37,228 bases of DNA from Nemertoderma westbladi (taxonomy: Eukaryota > Xenacoelomorpha > Nemertodermatida > Nemertodermatidae), in the NCBI GenBank assembly GCA_032718475.1, contig JAUCBJ010005559.1:1-37228 (forward strand), read 5' to 3'. The notes under the pieces are model-generated. The model saw nothing but the letters and a program-made list of their open reading frames with translations. It was not told the DNA's origin and did no database searches. This document shows positions 1 through 9,861 of the stretch, in pieces. The position numbers and the translations under genes are program-made. Numbering within the stretch: position 1 is the stretch's first letter; every line of letters begins with the position of its first letter.

Positions 1-119
1 TTAACAATGCTTCTATCAAGAATTCCAAATATACGTTGGAGTTACCGCGTTTATTTGTTTCTTTAGTGTCTTTTCTTTCGAGTCGATTTCGAATAGAATT
101 TTCGCATTCGAATTTCAGT

Positions 120-501
120 TTATGGTTCCGACTCCGCTGGGCAGGATATATAGTCGACATAGTCCGTATTATGTAAATCGATAGGATGACCAGTAGTTAA
201 GAAGACCATATACGTACCATTACGCTGCGTATATCGAGCAGCGAATTTTCTATAGTCCAACTCGCGCGAGCTGCTCTTGGGACATTGGCGGTTCGATATA
301 ACGACCATCGTCCTCCGCAGCAGTTGGACTAACGTCGCCGCGTATTAAGCTATCAACAAACGCTTGTAAAAGTAGAGTATATCGCTCCCCGATACTAAGA
401 CCATCTTCTATCAACTCCGTCATATCTGCTATATATGAGTTTATCCATATTATAATGAGTTTATATTTAGGCGAGCGGGCGTCGCTGCCTACCCCAATCA
501 A
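120..501 (-). pseudogene. Unidentified coding-like stretch with a frame break
   Basis: Two overlapping minus-strand frames look coding by composition (mixed codons, few low-complexity runs). The first opens at an ATG near 422 just after an acceptor-like TATAGCAG and runs about 57 codons, rich in acidic and aliphatic residues, to a TAG near 250. The second frame is open from about 308 to a TAA at 120 and ends in a segment with Tyr/Asp/Asn-rich composition. A single frameshift, or a very short intron, between 250 and 308 would join them. I do not recognise the product. It could be the decayed end of a gene extending past the left edge, a fragment of a mobile element, or chance. Confidence 0.25.
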
Positions 502-1258
502 CCCCCGGACAGTACGAGATCCTCAGCGCCGATGTGTCGTCGCCGCTGTACTTTCGCCAACGACGTAGCCGCACAACGACAACGACAACCGGCACAAGTC
601 ACTCGACTGTCCGTCCCAAAGGCTTAGATACACCTCAGGTTCTTACTGGAGAGTTAGGGTTACTTTCACAATTGCGACTCGCTACTGTAAACACACCTTA
701 GTAGTAACATTCGCCTATAAACTCACAAATACCACACACACAACTTGTCACAAATTACACACACTCGGGTCACTTGTCCGTTAGTCAATGCCTTCCAGAA
801 TGTCACTGTATTATTATGTATCCTTGGATACTATCAGTGCACTATTTATTCCCTATGCTATTCAATGGGACAAGCTTTCTATTGTTCTCTTAACTCAATT
901 CTAATTCTAGTGTGGTTGTTGCTATGGTGACATTATGCAAAGCTAGCGGTAGAATTAGGGTAATTCCAATGCATACAGATCTGGGATGTTATTTAATAGT
1001 AATTCTTTAATGGTCAATGTCCTGTTTTATACATGACTTTATGAATTTTATCGGCTATTGACTATGTTTGGGAGACTTCGCACACTCATACTCATAATAA
1101 GATAAATCTCCGCTCCCTTGATCTATTAATTAATGGAATTTTGGGAATGTTATAAATTGCGTAAAAATGGCAATTTATTAAATTCATTAAAAGGCATGAA
1201 TTTAAATTTATTCCCTGAAATTTTATTATTTGATAATTAAATTGACATATTTTGATTC
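502..1258. other. Intergenic, no gene seen
   Basis: Moderately AT-rich sequence. The short open frames here lack codon bias, family motifs or neighbouring exons. I see no RNA gene or ordered repeat. Confidence 0.5.
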
Positions 1259-1535
1259 TAGAACATGTCTGGGGACACAAGATCCTTAATTCTATGACAA
1301 TTGTCTTTTTAAGAATATCGGTAAATGCTACGATATCTTAATTGACTAGAATTGTTGAAGGATCTGAATTTTACAGATTTTGATTTATTAGATTTGCAAA
1401 TATTAAATAATTAATATTTGAGATGGGCACCAATTTATTCCAGAACTTGTCTGGGGACGTTAACCACTGATTCTAAAATTTGTCTTTCAAGTATATCGGT
1501 GGGTGCCGCGATATCTTAATCGACTAGAATTACAG
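1259..1535. repeat. Diverged tandem duplication, offset 182 bp
   Basis: The stretch from about 1259 to 1354 recurs at about 1441-1535 in the same order. Shared landmarks are TGTCTGGGGAC (1266 and 1448), ATATCGGT, GATATCTTAAT and GACTAGAATT. The copies differ by many substitutions and small indels, so the duplication is old. Function unknown. Confidence 0.7.
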
Positions 1536-2077
1536 ATGGTCAAAAGGTTTAACAGATTTATGTGCGTTTTACGCTACTGTTAGAGGGACATCACGCTACT
1601 ATATGTATTATTTAATATACGGTATGAGAGCAATATCGCACGAAGCAATGTCAGTGTGAAGAGGCAAGTCGTTTCCAAGGTCTACCCAGAGCTTGGTTTA
1701 GCCGAGACACGAGGATCTGAACTTTGCATTCCTAATACTCTGCCTACCAATAATACTTGAATATAGTAGTGGCTTTATTGTACTTTAATAAGTACGAAGA
1801 TTTCATCTTACTGTAGTCACGTATTTATAATATGATACGGACAGTAAGGAAAGAGAAAAATAATTATTTCTCGCCGTCGCACTAAATATATATTATAAGT
1901 AATTACGTACGTAATAAACACTAATATATTGCACTAATCTACTAAATGATCACTAAAATAATATTCTACTAAATTAAATAAAACGATTATAATAAAATTA
2001 CATAGTAATACATACAGAAATATAAAAATAATAAAATAATATAAAATAATAGAGTCACACACCCACTCCATATGTTG
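1536..2077. other. AT-rich intergenic DNA, no gene seen
   Basis: Strongly AT-rich from about 1850 onward (runs of ATAATA and TAAATA), with no gene or ordered repeat that I can support. Confidence 0.5.
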
Positions 2078-2700
2078 TTACGTTATGGAGTCCCTAGATG
2101 TTTGAAGGATTAGGGAGGTGGTCGTGGGAAGAGAATCTTGCCTTCCACAGTTTCCGGAGAGTCCTCCATTCCCTTCCGGTAAACACAAACGACCGACTGG
2201 GTGATTGAGTCGCTGCATCCCGAATACAATTCCAGGTTTCCTCTTCGTCCTGGAATAGTGACGATAGAAACATCGCTCTAGGTACACGACGGCCTTACAA
2301 AGCCGATTCCAGGAGCTATAGTGGTCCGTCGCTCCCTGCAAGAGAGGTGAGAGTCCCTGCGAGACGTCTGATGTTCCAGAGCTCCAATCGCTCTCTCTGA
2401 TCTTCATGAAGGATCCACTCGCGGTGGGGAGGTCCAGATCCAAGGCGTCGTCCCTGGCAATATGTAATACCGACAGATCTATCCCGGGTTCAAATAACTC
2501 CGATCCACCCGTCCGGGTTTTAGGTTTGACTTTCTCCGCTCCCTTGGCTGGTCTAATCTCAGTCGGAGTAAGATGGGGAGGCCATTCATCCTCCTTACTC
2601 AGGAAGTCGGGTTCACCTAACCGGTCTGTGACGCCTGCAGTGATGTTCCGAAGTATGGCAATTTTGGAAAGTTTCAATTTTCCAGATGGTGGTATGGAAG
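2078..2700 (-). pseudogene. BEL/Pao-like LTR retrotransposon pol remnant (tentative)
   Basis: A 199-codon minus-strand open frame without an ATG at its start. Near its N-terminus it has G-E-P-D-F-L-S followed by E-W-P-P. This resembles the (W)xGPxFL...xWP signature in the linker between RNase H and integrase of BEL/Pao polyproteins. About 90 residues on, the segment Y-S-S-W-N-R-L-x-K resembles the conserved serine/aromatic motif before the integrase zinc region. After about residue 150 the similarity to what I expect fades, suggesting a frameshift or truncation. No catalytic RT or integrase motif and no LTR pair was found, so it is at best a short relic. A chance open frame in a GC-richer island is the alternative. 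Confidence 0.35.
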
Positions 2701-2705
2701 TCTGA

Positions 2706-2949
2706 CTTGCTGGTGGTACATGAAAATTGTACCACAGAACCCCCCTTTGGCATATCTAACTATTTACTAAATGTTTTGGGCTACCCACTATTCAGACCAC
2801 TCTAACTCAAGCCTCAGAAAGACAAAATCTGTCGAAAAGTCCAATCTTTAGCCACATAGACAAGTGGGTGGTATTTATTCATGGTTTTAATGTGTATGAG
2901 ACCTATTCATGTGTACAATAAACATAAAATGACACTCCCCCCACTACCC
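2706..2949. other. Flank of the pol remnant, no gene seen
   Basis: On the minus strand there is a purine run (GGGGGGAG, about 2936-2945) that resembles an LTR-element polypurine tract. It lies upstream of the pol remnant in that orientation, where a 3' polypurine tract would not be expected, so no LTR is called. Confidence 0.3.
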
Positions 2950-3270
2950 TGATAACAATTGCATGTTATTTTAACGTTTATATCACATTTTTATTGAACA
3001 TGGCAAACGTTTGAAAAAACGTTTGCAACACGTCCAGAAATAGATTATTTTCATGTTATTTTGTCCAAGCGGGTGGCATGTAATAAACGTTTAGAAGTAA
3101 ACGTGTAAATAGCATGAAACAAACGTTACTCAATCGCCGGTTCTTTATGACGTTTGAATTAAACGTGTGTCTAGCATGTGTAACTAACGTGAATCATGCG
3201 TCGGTTCTTTCGAAATTGCTTGGAAATATACGTTTTTTTAATGCAAAGAAAACGTTTGTTTTAAACGTTG
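2950..3270. repeat. ACGT-word-rich region with a 62-bp diverged duplication
   Basis: About a dozen ACGT cores, mostly AAACGTTT or AAACGTGT, occur within 320 bp. Part of it is a diverged tandem duplication: about 3099-3150 and about 3161-3212 share AAACGTGT, TAGCATG, an ACGT word and CGGTTCTTT in the same order at an offset near 62 bp. The region resembles 7556-7830, which is rich in ACATGT words. The origin is unknown. Confidence 0.55.
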
Positions 3271-3798
3271 TAAATCGTTATTCTCTACACTAATTTGGTC
3301 ATCCATTGATTCGACCACCGGATTGTTCTCATGGTATGCAATTGTTCGAATTAAGAAGATAATTTATGTGTAAAACATGAATATTATTAAGCACAAGGTA
3401 GTAGTAGCCGGTACAGCACAACTTAACCACCTAAAAACTAGTGTTATTGTTCACAATAACAACAACACCTATTAAACAAATGAACTGCATTGCACAAACT
3501 TTAAGTAAAATTGTACGGTATATACTAATTGTACTGTAATAATATAGACCAACCGCAGCTTTGTTAAACGCTATTTGGCCTGGGGGGGGGGGGGGGGACC
3601 GAGATTCTGTGACTTTTCCTAAAATTTTATGGGCTATCCATCAGAGCACAAAGGAAATTATTATCCAATATTGAAATATAATAAATAGTTTCAAAAATTT
3701 CCCTGTTCACTTCAATGTTCCAAAATTGGAGACAAGGGGGGAAACTGGACGCAAATGTCGTCTTGGCGAATTAATATCCCGCCTCAATGTTAAATTCT
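3271..3798. other. Intergenic with a 16-bp poly-G tract
   Basis: There is no gene evidence. A run of 16 G lies at 3582-3597. The rest is unremarkable AT-rich sequence. Confidence 0.6.
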
Positions 3799-3850
3799 CA
3801 ATTTAGGGAAAGGAGCAGGTTACAGTGGCACATTATTTTAACCAAAACAA
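3799..3850 (+). repeat. Dispersed copy of the 68-bp repeat found at 8083-8218
   Basis: It shares CAATT(G/T)AGGG, AAAGGAGCAGGTT(A/T)CAG and TAACCAAAACAAT in order with both units of the tandem pair at 8083-8218, with internal substitutions. It is probably a fragment of a dispersed element whose full length is not visible here. Confidence 0.6.
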
Positions 3851-3958
3851 TTAACTAAACACAATAGAACAGGTTACAGTTTTATTTTTGAGAGAAATCA
3901 TCTGTTATTTGCGTCGAATTTCCCCTGGAGAGGGATGCAGTTTTATTGCGTCCAGTTT

Positions 3959-3978
3959 CCCCCCCCCCCCCCCCCCCC
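3959..3978. repeat. Poly-C tract (20 bp)
   Basis: Twenty consecutive C residues, followed by CACCCACCCC. Length is likely polymorphic and error-prone in assembly. Confidence 0.95.
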
Positions 3979-4113
3979 ACCCACCCCGGGGCAATACATT
4001 GTAAAATAGACAACAATTAACATTTACGATAAAACAAATTACAATTAAAACAACAATGTTGGGACGTTACGGGGAGTTTTCAGTTACATTGATCATTCAG
4101 TTTCAGCCACATC

Positions 4114-4277
4114 GATATCACTGAATCCGGAGTCCGTTCCGCCAAGGATCCGTCGATATCACTGAATCCGGAGTCCGTTCAGCCAAGGATCCGTCGATAT
4201 CACTGAATCCGGAGTCCGTTCAGCCAAGGATCCGTCGATATCACTGAATCCGGAGTCCGTTCCACCAAGGATATCCG
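4114..4277 (+). repeat. 41-bp tandem repeat, four units
   Basis: Units start at 4114, 4155, 4196 and 4237 with GATATCACTGAATCCGGAG and continue through CCGTTC(C/A)(G/A)CCAAGGAT(C)CGTC. The first and last units carry small differences (CCGCC or CCACC, and an extra AT in the last). No coding role is apparent. Confidence 0.95.
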
Positions 4278-4502
4278 TCGCTAGCAAAGTGGAATAACTT
4301 TCCCGTATCTTGGATCTGGAAAATTAATTTATTTGTGTTAAAAAAATATAAGGCTCGGACTAGGACTATATTAAACTAAGACTTCATCATCTGCAATAAA
4401 TATCTGTTAAAGAAATGTTATTTCATTAATATCTTCGTTGGCTATTCGTGTCATTCATTACCGGTATCTACAAGATGTAAACCTAAATAAAAATAAATGG
4501 GG

Positions 4503-5992
4503 AATTGTTGAGTGGCTGTCGCTGTGACATAGCTGTGGCCAGCGTTGGGTGACTGTGACACAGCGTTGGGTGGCCAGCGATGGGTGGCCAGCGTTGGGTG
4601 ACTGTGACACAGCTTTGGGTGGCCAGCGATGGGTGGCCAGCGTTGGGTGACTGTGACATAGCGTTGGGTGGCTGTGGCATATAATTGAGTGGCTGTGGCA
4701 TAGCGTTGAGTGGCTGTGACATAGCGTTGAGTAACTGTGACATAGCGTTGAGTGGCTGTGACATAGCTTTGAGTGGCTGTGACAAAGCATTGAGCGGCTG
4801 TGACGCATTGATCGGCTGTGACATAGCATTGAGCGGCTGTGACATAGCGTTGGGTGGCTGTGGCATAGCATTGAGTGGCTGTGACATAGCGTTGATTGGC
4901 TGTGACATAGCGTTGAGTGGCTGTGACATAGCTTTGAGTGGCTGTGACAAAGCATTGAGCGGCTGTGACGCATTGATCGGCTGTGACATAGCATTGAGCG
5001 GCTGTGACATAGCGTTGGGTGGCTGTGGCATAGCATTGAGTGGCTGTGACATAGCATTGAGCGGCTGTGACATAGCGTTGGGTGGCTGTGGCATAGCATT
5101 GAGTGGCTGTGACATAGCGTTGATTGGCTGTGACATAGCGTTGAGTGGCTGTGACATAGCGTTGGGTGGCTGTGGCATAGCGTTGAGCGGCTGTGACATA
5201 GCATTGGGCGGCTGTGACATAGCGTTGGGTGACTGTGGCATAGCATTGAGTGGCTGTGACATAGCGTTGATTGGCTGTGACATAACGTTGGGTGGCTAGC
5301 GTTGATTGGCTGTGACATAGCGTTGAGTGGCTGTGACATAGCGTTGAGTGGCTGTGACATAGCTTTGAGTGGCTGTGACAAAGCATTGAGTGGATGTGAC
5401 ATAGCATTGGGCGGCTGTGACATAGCGTTGGGTGGTTGTGATGTGACATAGCGTTGGGTGGCTGTGGCAGTGTGGCATAGCGGTTGAGTGGTTGTTGTGA
5501 CAAAGCGTTGGGTGGCTGTGACAATACGTTGAGTGGCTGTGACATAGCGTTGAGTGTCTGTGACATAGCGTTGAGTGGCTGTGACATAGCGTTGGGTGGC
5601 TGTGGCATAGCATTGCGTGGTTGTGACATAGCGTTGAGTGGCTGTGACATGGCATTGAGCGCCTGTGAGATAGCGTTGAGTGGCTGTGGCTGTGACATAG
5701 CGTTGGGTGGCTGTGGCATAGCGTTGAGTGGGTATGACATAGCATTGAGCGGCTGTGACATAGCATTGAGCGGCTGTGACATAGTATTGAGTGGTTGTGA
5801 CATTGCATTGAGTGGCTGTGACATGGCATTGAGCGCCTGTGCGATAGCGTTGAGTGGCTGTGACATAGCGTTGAGTGTCTGTGACATAGCTTTGAGTGGC
5901 TGTGACATAGCATTGAGCGGCTGTGACATAGCATTGAGCGGCTGTGACATAGCATTGAGTGGTTGTGACATTGCATTGAGTGGCTGTGACTT
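4503..5992 (+). repeat. 21-bp minisatellite array (about 1.5 kb)
   Basis: The core unit is TGACATAGC(G/A)TTGAG(T/C)GGCTG. The left end (about 4530-4680) uses shorter variants such as AGCGTTGGGTGGCC. A higher-order pattern is visible: a block marked by GACATAGCTTTGAG and then GACAAAGC recurs about 165 bp apart (near 4760 and 4925) and again later. Because 21 is divisible by three and the unit lacks stops in several frames, long open frames appear on both strands. They encode heptad-like monotony and are not evidence for a protein. Confidence 0.95.
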
Positions 5993-6038
5993 CTGTCTCG
6001 CCCAACTTCTGTCTCTGCTTCCAAAAGTATAAAAAAGC

Positions 6039-6063
6039 GTCTCGATATATAAAACATCGAGAC
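6039..6063. other. Small perfect hairpin next to the 21-bp array
   Basis: GTCTCGAT and ATCGAGAC form an 8-bp perfect stem around a 9-nt A/T-rich loop. It lies just outside the minisatellite. The role is unknown and it may be chance. Confidence 0.5.
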
Positions 6064-7084
6064 TGGAAAAATATTTCGAGAAAATATCGCCATGGGATAT
6101 ATAGTGGTAGCTTAGTGAAAGGGTTTGGTTAGGTAAGTCTAGAGTTTAGTGTTGTCTTAGAATAGGGTTAGGTTGTAGATAGAGGGAGAGGCTTCACCTC
6201 TGAGTATCAATGATCAACGTATTGTTAGTTGTCTGGGTAATCAGTGTGAGTATCGTATTGGAAACATGATTGGATTCATTGTCGCTCATATATTCCACCT
6301 AAAATGATAATAATATATATACATATGTAGCATTGGAGCAATTAGATCAACGTGCACAAGTCACCACAACCCATCACAGACTGTTTCACATTGCCACTGC
6401 ACTGGGGACTGGTTTATAAAGAGGAAATGAGTAAAAAATAAAGCAAACATTTACTTACCTACCATAGATAGCCAGAGTAAGGCATGTTTTATTTTAAATT
6501 ACAGTATACATATGCACGCTCTGACGATTTATAAACGGCCCAAAGTACCAAGTGGGCCAAACCTAACAGCAAGGCCTAGTAGTAAGTAAAATAATAACCT
6601 CATCGCCAGAATCTGATGCGTATCTTTAGCTGGCTGCCTGGGACCGCATGTGTAATTTACTTCCGGCCGCCGGCGCTTTTTCCCTCTATTTGATCCAAAT
6701 AGATTACAGGATTAGGATTTTAATCACTTGAATCACTGAAATAACGATGTGTAAGAAGCCTATTCAAGTTCAATACAAACCTGTTAAGTGAAGAACCTTC
6801 GCATTAAATGTGGGCCAACTTGACAGTTGACAGAAGATCTGGATTCGAAAATTCTTTCCAACGTACCGGTAACAGTAGGCCGGCATTTCGAGGAGGCCAT
6901 AATATTTTTCCAGTCTGCCAGTGCAGCCTTTGCCTTTGCCGCTTGCCTGTTGTTTCGACCAACCAGCGCCAGGAAGACAGAGCCCAATCTAAACTGTCGT
7001 CGTCATCGAATTACTGGCACTGCACTGCCTGACTGCATTACATACAGACATATTACTGTATTCTGGTATTACAATACAATTAGG
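6064..7084. other. Intergenic, no gene seen
   Basis: The open frames at 6784-7096 overlap on both strands without family motifs. No RNA gene or element was recognised. Confidence 0.5.
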
Positions 7085-7200
7085 CTAGGCTGCTAGGCCT
7101 ATATAATGTACATAAATAATATATAATGTATATGACATATATTATGTATTATATATGTTATGTAGGCCTATATAACATATAATGTATAATATAAAAAGAT
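7085..7200. repeat. AT-rich imperfect palindrome between two AGGCCTATATAA words
   Basis: Alternating TATATAATGTA and TACATTATATA-type words run between AGGCCTATATAA near 7096 and again near 7166. The segment can pair with itself imperfectly. It may be a remnant of a foldback element or simple-sequence expansion. Confidence 0.4.
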
Positions 7201-7555
7201 TTATCATTTTATATGACAGTCAGACAGTATGAAGCTTAATTAAAAATAACTTAAACAGTTAATATAGGCATACGGCAGTAAACAAACATATGGCAGTATG
7301 GTCAACCCTATTGCAGCACTTAAACCAGTAAACAGCTGGCCTACACACTGCAGCACTACTGTCAAGCTCTCAGAATGTGGCTGGAGTGCATGGAGAGGGT
7401 GCTGGTAGGCTGGGGCAGGCAGTGGAGTGTCTACTGACTGACTGATGTACTGCATGCACTGCTGCATGATTTATAGGCCTATAAACGAATTTGGCGGTAA
7501 ATTTTAGGCGGTTTATTCAAACAGCCTTAAGACATATTGGCAATGATGTGCAGGA
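7201..7555. other. Intergenic, no gene seen
   Basis: Contains an open frame on the minus strand (7240-7467) without recognisable motifs. Nothing else is supported. Confidence 0.5.
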
Positions 7556-7830
7556 CGTTTGTTCAACACGACAAAGTAGCATTTAACAAACAGCTGGAAT
7601 AAACATGTATGATTTATGTTACACAATAACATGTAAAACAAATGTTAAATAATTACATGATAAAACATGTTACATTTAGGTATCATTAAAACGTGATCAA
7701 CAAATGTTTGATTATAACATGATTGGATATTATGTTATTTAGATGTTAAAATAACATGTTGATTAAAACAAGTTTAGAAAAAAAACATGTCAACATGATT
7801 CAAGCATATAAACAAACGTTTGGTATAATA
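7556..7830. repeat. ACATGT/AACGTTT-word-rich region
   Basis: Self-complementary ACATGT and related ACATGA, AAATGTT and AACGTTT words recur every 15-35 bp in AT-rich DNA, in a style like 2950-3270. It may be an old, degenerate tandem or foldback repeat. Confidence 0.4.
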
Positions 7831-8082
7831 GCGTGTAGCGTGTCTGGTTAGCAGGGTAGTCAGAAAGATTTTCTGTAGGTTTCATTGGGGATATGTTCGA
7901 ATAAATCGCAAACTTTGAACTGCAATATCTCGAAAACCAATACACCATCATCAGAAATATTTCATCAGGTGTCATTTTATACCATTTCCGACCATATATC
8001 CAAAAATAAACGAAATTGATGACCCCATGCCACCGCGATTGGTCGAATTTGGATGGAATTACCCATATATATCAGTATATAC

Positions 8083-8218
8083 CAATTGAGGGAAAGGAGC
8101 AGGTTTCAGAGGCAGGCTTTTCTAACCAAAACAATAAAGGGCCACTTTACCAATTGAGGGAAAGGATCAGGTTACAGAGGCGGGCTTTTCTAACCAAAAC
8201 AATAAACGATCACTTTAC
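8083..8218 (+). repeat. 68-bp tandem duplication (two units)
   Basis: Units start at 8083 and 8151 with CAATTGAGGGAAAGGA. They share CAGAGGC(A/G)GGCTTTTCTAACC, AAAACAATAAA and CACTTTACC, differing at only a handful of positions. A third, dispersed relative lies at 3799-3850. Confidence 0.9.
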
Positions 8219-8751
8219 CTGGCCTCTGAGCAAGGTGGGTGTACTTGTACTGAAACAGTATTTTGAGTCTGACACTGACCGTACCGTAGCCTATACAGCT
8301 ATACTTATAAGCTACCGGTACTGATTGTAGTACCGGTAAGAAGTCAGTAGCAATCATCACCCATGTATATGGGGATATGGCAGTATGGTAGTGGTAGGCC
8401 TACACGTTAACACTAACATCCATCGGTACGCAAAAGTCAGAAAGTGATGATAGAACCACTATATACATAACAGCATAACAATTAGACCAGTAGACAGTAT
8501 CAGGCAGTCTATACTGCTATAGGATCAGCTACTGAGCTATATACCGGTACCTGGTTACTGATACAGTGATAGGCCTATAGGGCCTACCGCCGATATACTG
8601 ATATATGATATATTACTGTATTATATTCAGATATTGGAGAATGGACAGATGGATGGGATACGAAACCACTGTATCAGTCTGTCAATAAATAAACAACCGA
8701 TTTGTTATTGTGATTGCATTGTTTAACTAGAACTAGAACATAGAACTAACA
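8219..8751 (+). promoter_or_regulatory. Upstream region of the RETREG-like gene
   Basis: No gene is seen. It carries three ACCGGT hexamers (8314, 8332, 8544) and two TAGGCCTA-type words (about 8394 and 8573). By position it should hold the 5' UTR and promoter of the gene starting at 8752, but no TATA box or start site can be assigned. Confidence 0.35.
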
Positions 8752-9861
8752 ATGTGTTCCAATAGATGTTTGCAGAATAGGATCCACAAACTCTTGGTTT
8801 GGGAGACTCCATGGCTAACCCTTATTGTCTTTCTATCCGTTAACATTCTCTTCTGGACTTTCCTGGTTTATATAAACGCCTCCCCTGTAACTTTATTTTT
8901 CTCAGTCACGGGTATTTTACTCGTATTTGATTGGTTATACCGCGTGGTGCGTGGCACAATGGGTGTCTGCGATGCTGCTCTGCAGTACAGTCGGTTACCT
9001 CGGGTTTGGAACTGGTTAAAATCTAAAGTCCCAATGAGATTGGGAGGAGGAATTACTGAACCGAAAAAGGAACCACGAAATAATCCCCCATTGAATGAGG
9101 AGGTTAATTTGGTTTTAAGCGACTCTATTTCCTGTTGCCATAAATTCTTTATCAGTTTATCGGAGTACCGCAGGCAACGGGCCTTCCGTTTCTGTCTCCT
9201 CTCCTGCATTCTGTTCCTACTGGTCGGACTCTCTGGGGGCGTCATCTCCGGAGTGTCGTTGTCCTACGCGATACTTGTCACATCGTTCGTATGGCCTGTC
9301 GCCACCTACCGGGACTTCCACATCCGTCTCTACCGATACATCGAGCCGCGATTAATGAAACTCGATTACCAACTCCGACTCGGGGGTGGCGGGGTGATCT
9401 CCGCTCGACGTCGCGTCGGCAACGCAACCGTGGAGACCTCGGACTGCGACGAACCGGAATCCTTCGTCGTCCCTGTGGATCCAGCCGCCCGGGCCGCCTT
9501 GGCCGCCGCCGTCACCGACTCGGAAGGTTCCTCGGCCACCAGCAGTCGTCTCCCTTCCCGCACGCCGTCGCTATCGGAACTCTATGACATCGAGTCCGAA
9601 TTCGCCGAGGGTATGCCCTCCACTATGCCGTCCCTCAGCTCCGTTCGACTCGAGTCCGACTCGGAATCCGATGGGGAGTTCCTACCCCGGGATCCCGAGG
9701 CCCGCGAGTCCGACGAGGACGTTACCATGGATACGGAGACCTCGTTCCTACGGGACCTGGTTAGCGACGCCTTGGGAACTTATATTCCCGACTCACCGAC
9801 CGAGGAGGAAGTCGAAAGCTTCGAAATACTCGATAAATCTGAGTTGAACAACTTTAGTTGA
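8752..9861 (+). CDS. RETREG: Reticulophagy regulator (RETREG/FAM134 family)
   Basis: A complete 369-residue, intronless open frame from an ATG to TGA. Members of this family are ER-membrane receptors that curve ER tubules and deliver ER fragments to autophagosomes. Residues 17-66 form the first hydrophobic hairpin, with W-x-x-P...N-I-L-F-W as in family members. Residues 145-186 form the second. Together these are a reticulon-homology domain. A Ser/Glu/Asp-rich, probably disordered tail follows, ending in an acidic LC3-interacting motif with core F-E-I-L (residues 357-360) and D-K-S-E-L, closely like the vertebrate F-E-L-L-D-Q-S-E-L. It is shorter than the vertebrate paralogues (roughly 470-540 residues), mainly in the tail. 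Which of RETREG1/2/3 it corresponds to cannot be decided. The tail is markedly GC-richer than the N-terminal half. The family call is confident. Confidence 0.9.
   Translation: MCSNRCLQNRIHKLLVWETPWLTLIVFLSVNILFWTFLVYINASPVTLFFSVTGILLVFDWLYRVVRGTMGVCDAALQYSRLPRVWNWLKSKVPMRLGGGITEPKKEPRNNPPLNEEVNLVLSDSISCCHKFFISLSEYRRQRAFRFCLLSCILFLLVGLSGGVISGVSLSYAILVTSFVWPVATYRDFHIRLYRYIEPRLMKLDYQLRLGGGGVISARRRVGNATVETSDCDEPESFVVPVDPAARAALAAAVTDSEGSSATSSRLPSRTPSLSELYDIESEFAEGMPSTMPSLSSVRLESDSESDGEFLPRDPEARESDEDVTMDTETSFLRDLVSDALGTYIPDSPTEEEVESFEILDKSELNNFS

Noticed and set aside
2485-2500. tRNA-like GGTTCAAAT box
   Set aside because: No acceptor-stem pairing or A-box-like sequence at the right distance.
2406-2705. 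99-codon plus-strand frame
   Set aside because: Antisense of the putative pol remnant, with no recognisable motif.
2930-2950. Polypurine tract and LTR edge for the BEL/Pao-like remnant
   Set aside because: It is on the wrong side of the pol fragment for a 3' LTR, and no matching second LTR was found.
4451-6093. Several long open frames on both strands (up to about 515 codons)
   Set aside because: They come from a 21-bp unit without stops. Equal openness in many frames on both strands, no start context and no non-repeat domain argue against protein.
8868-9847. Several antisense and alternative frames over the RETREG-like gene
   Set aside because: Shadows favoured by the GC-rich tail. Family motifs lie only in the 8752-9861 frame.
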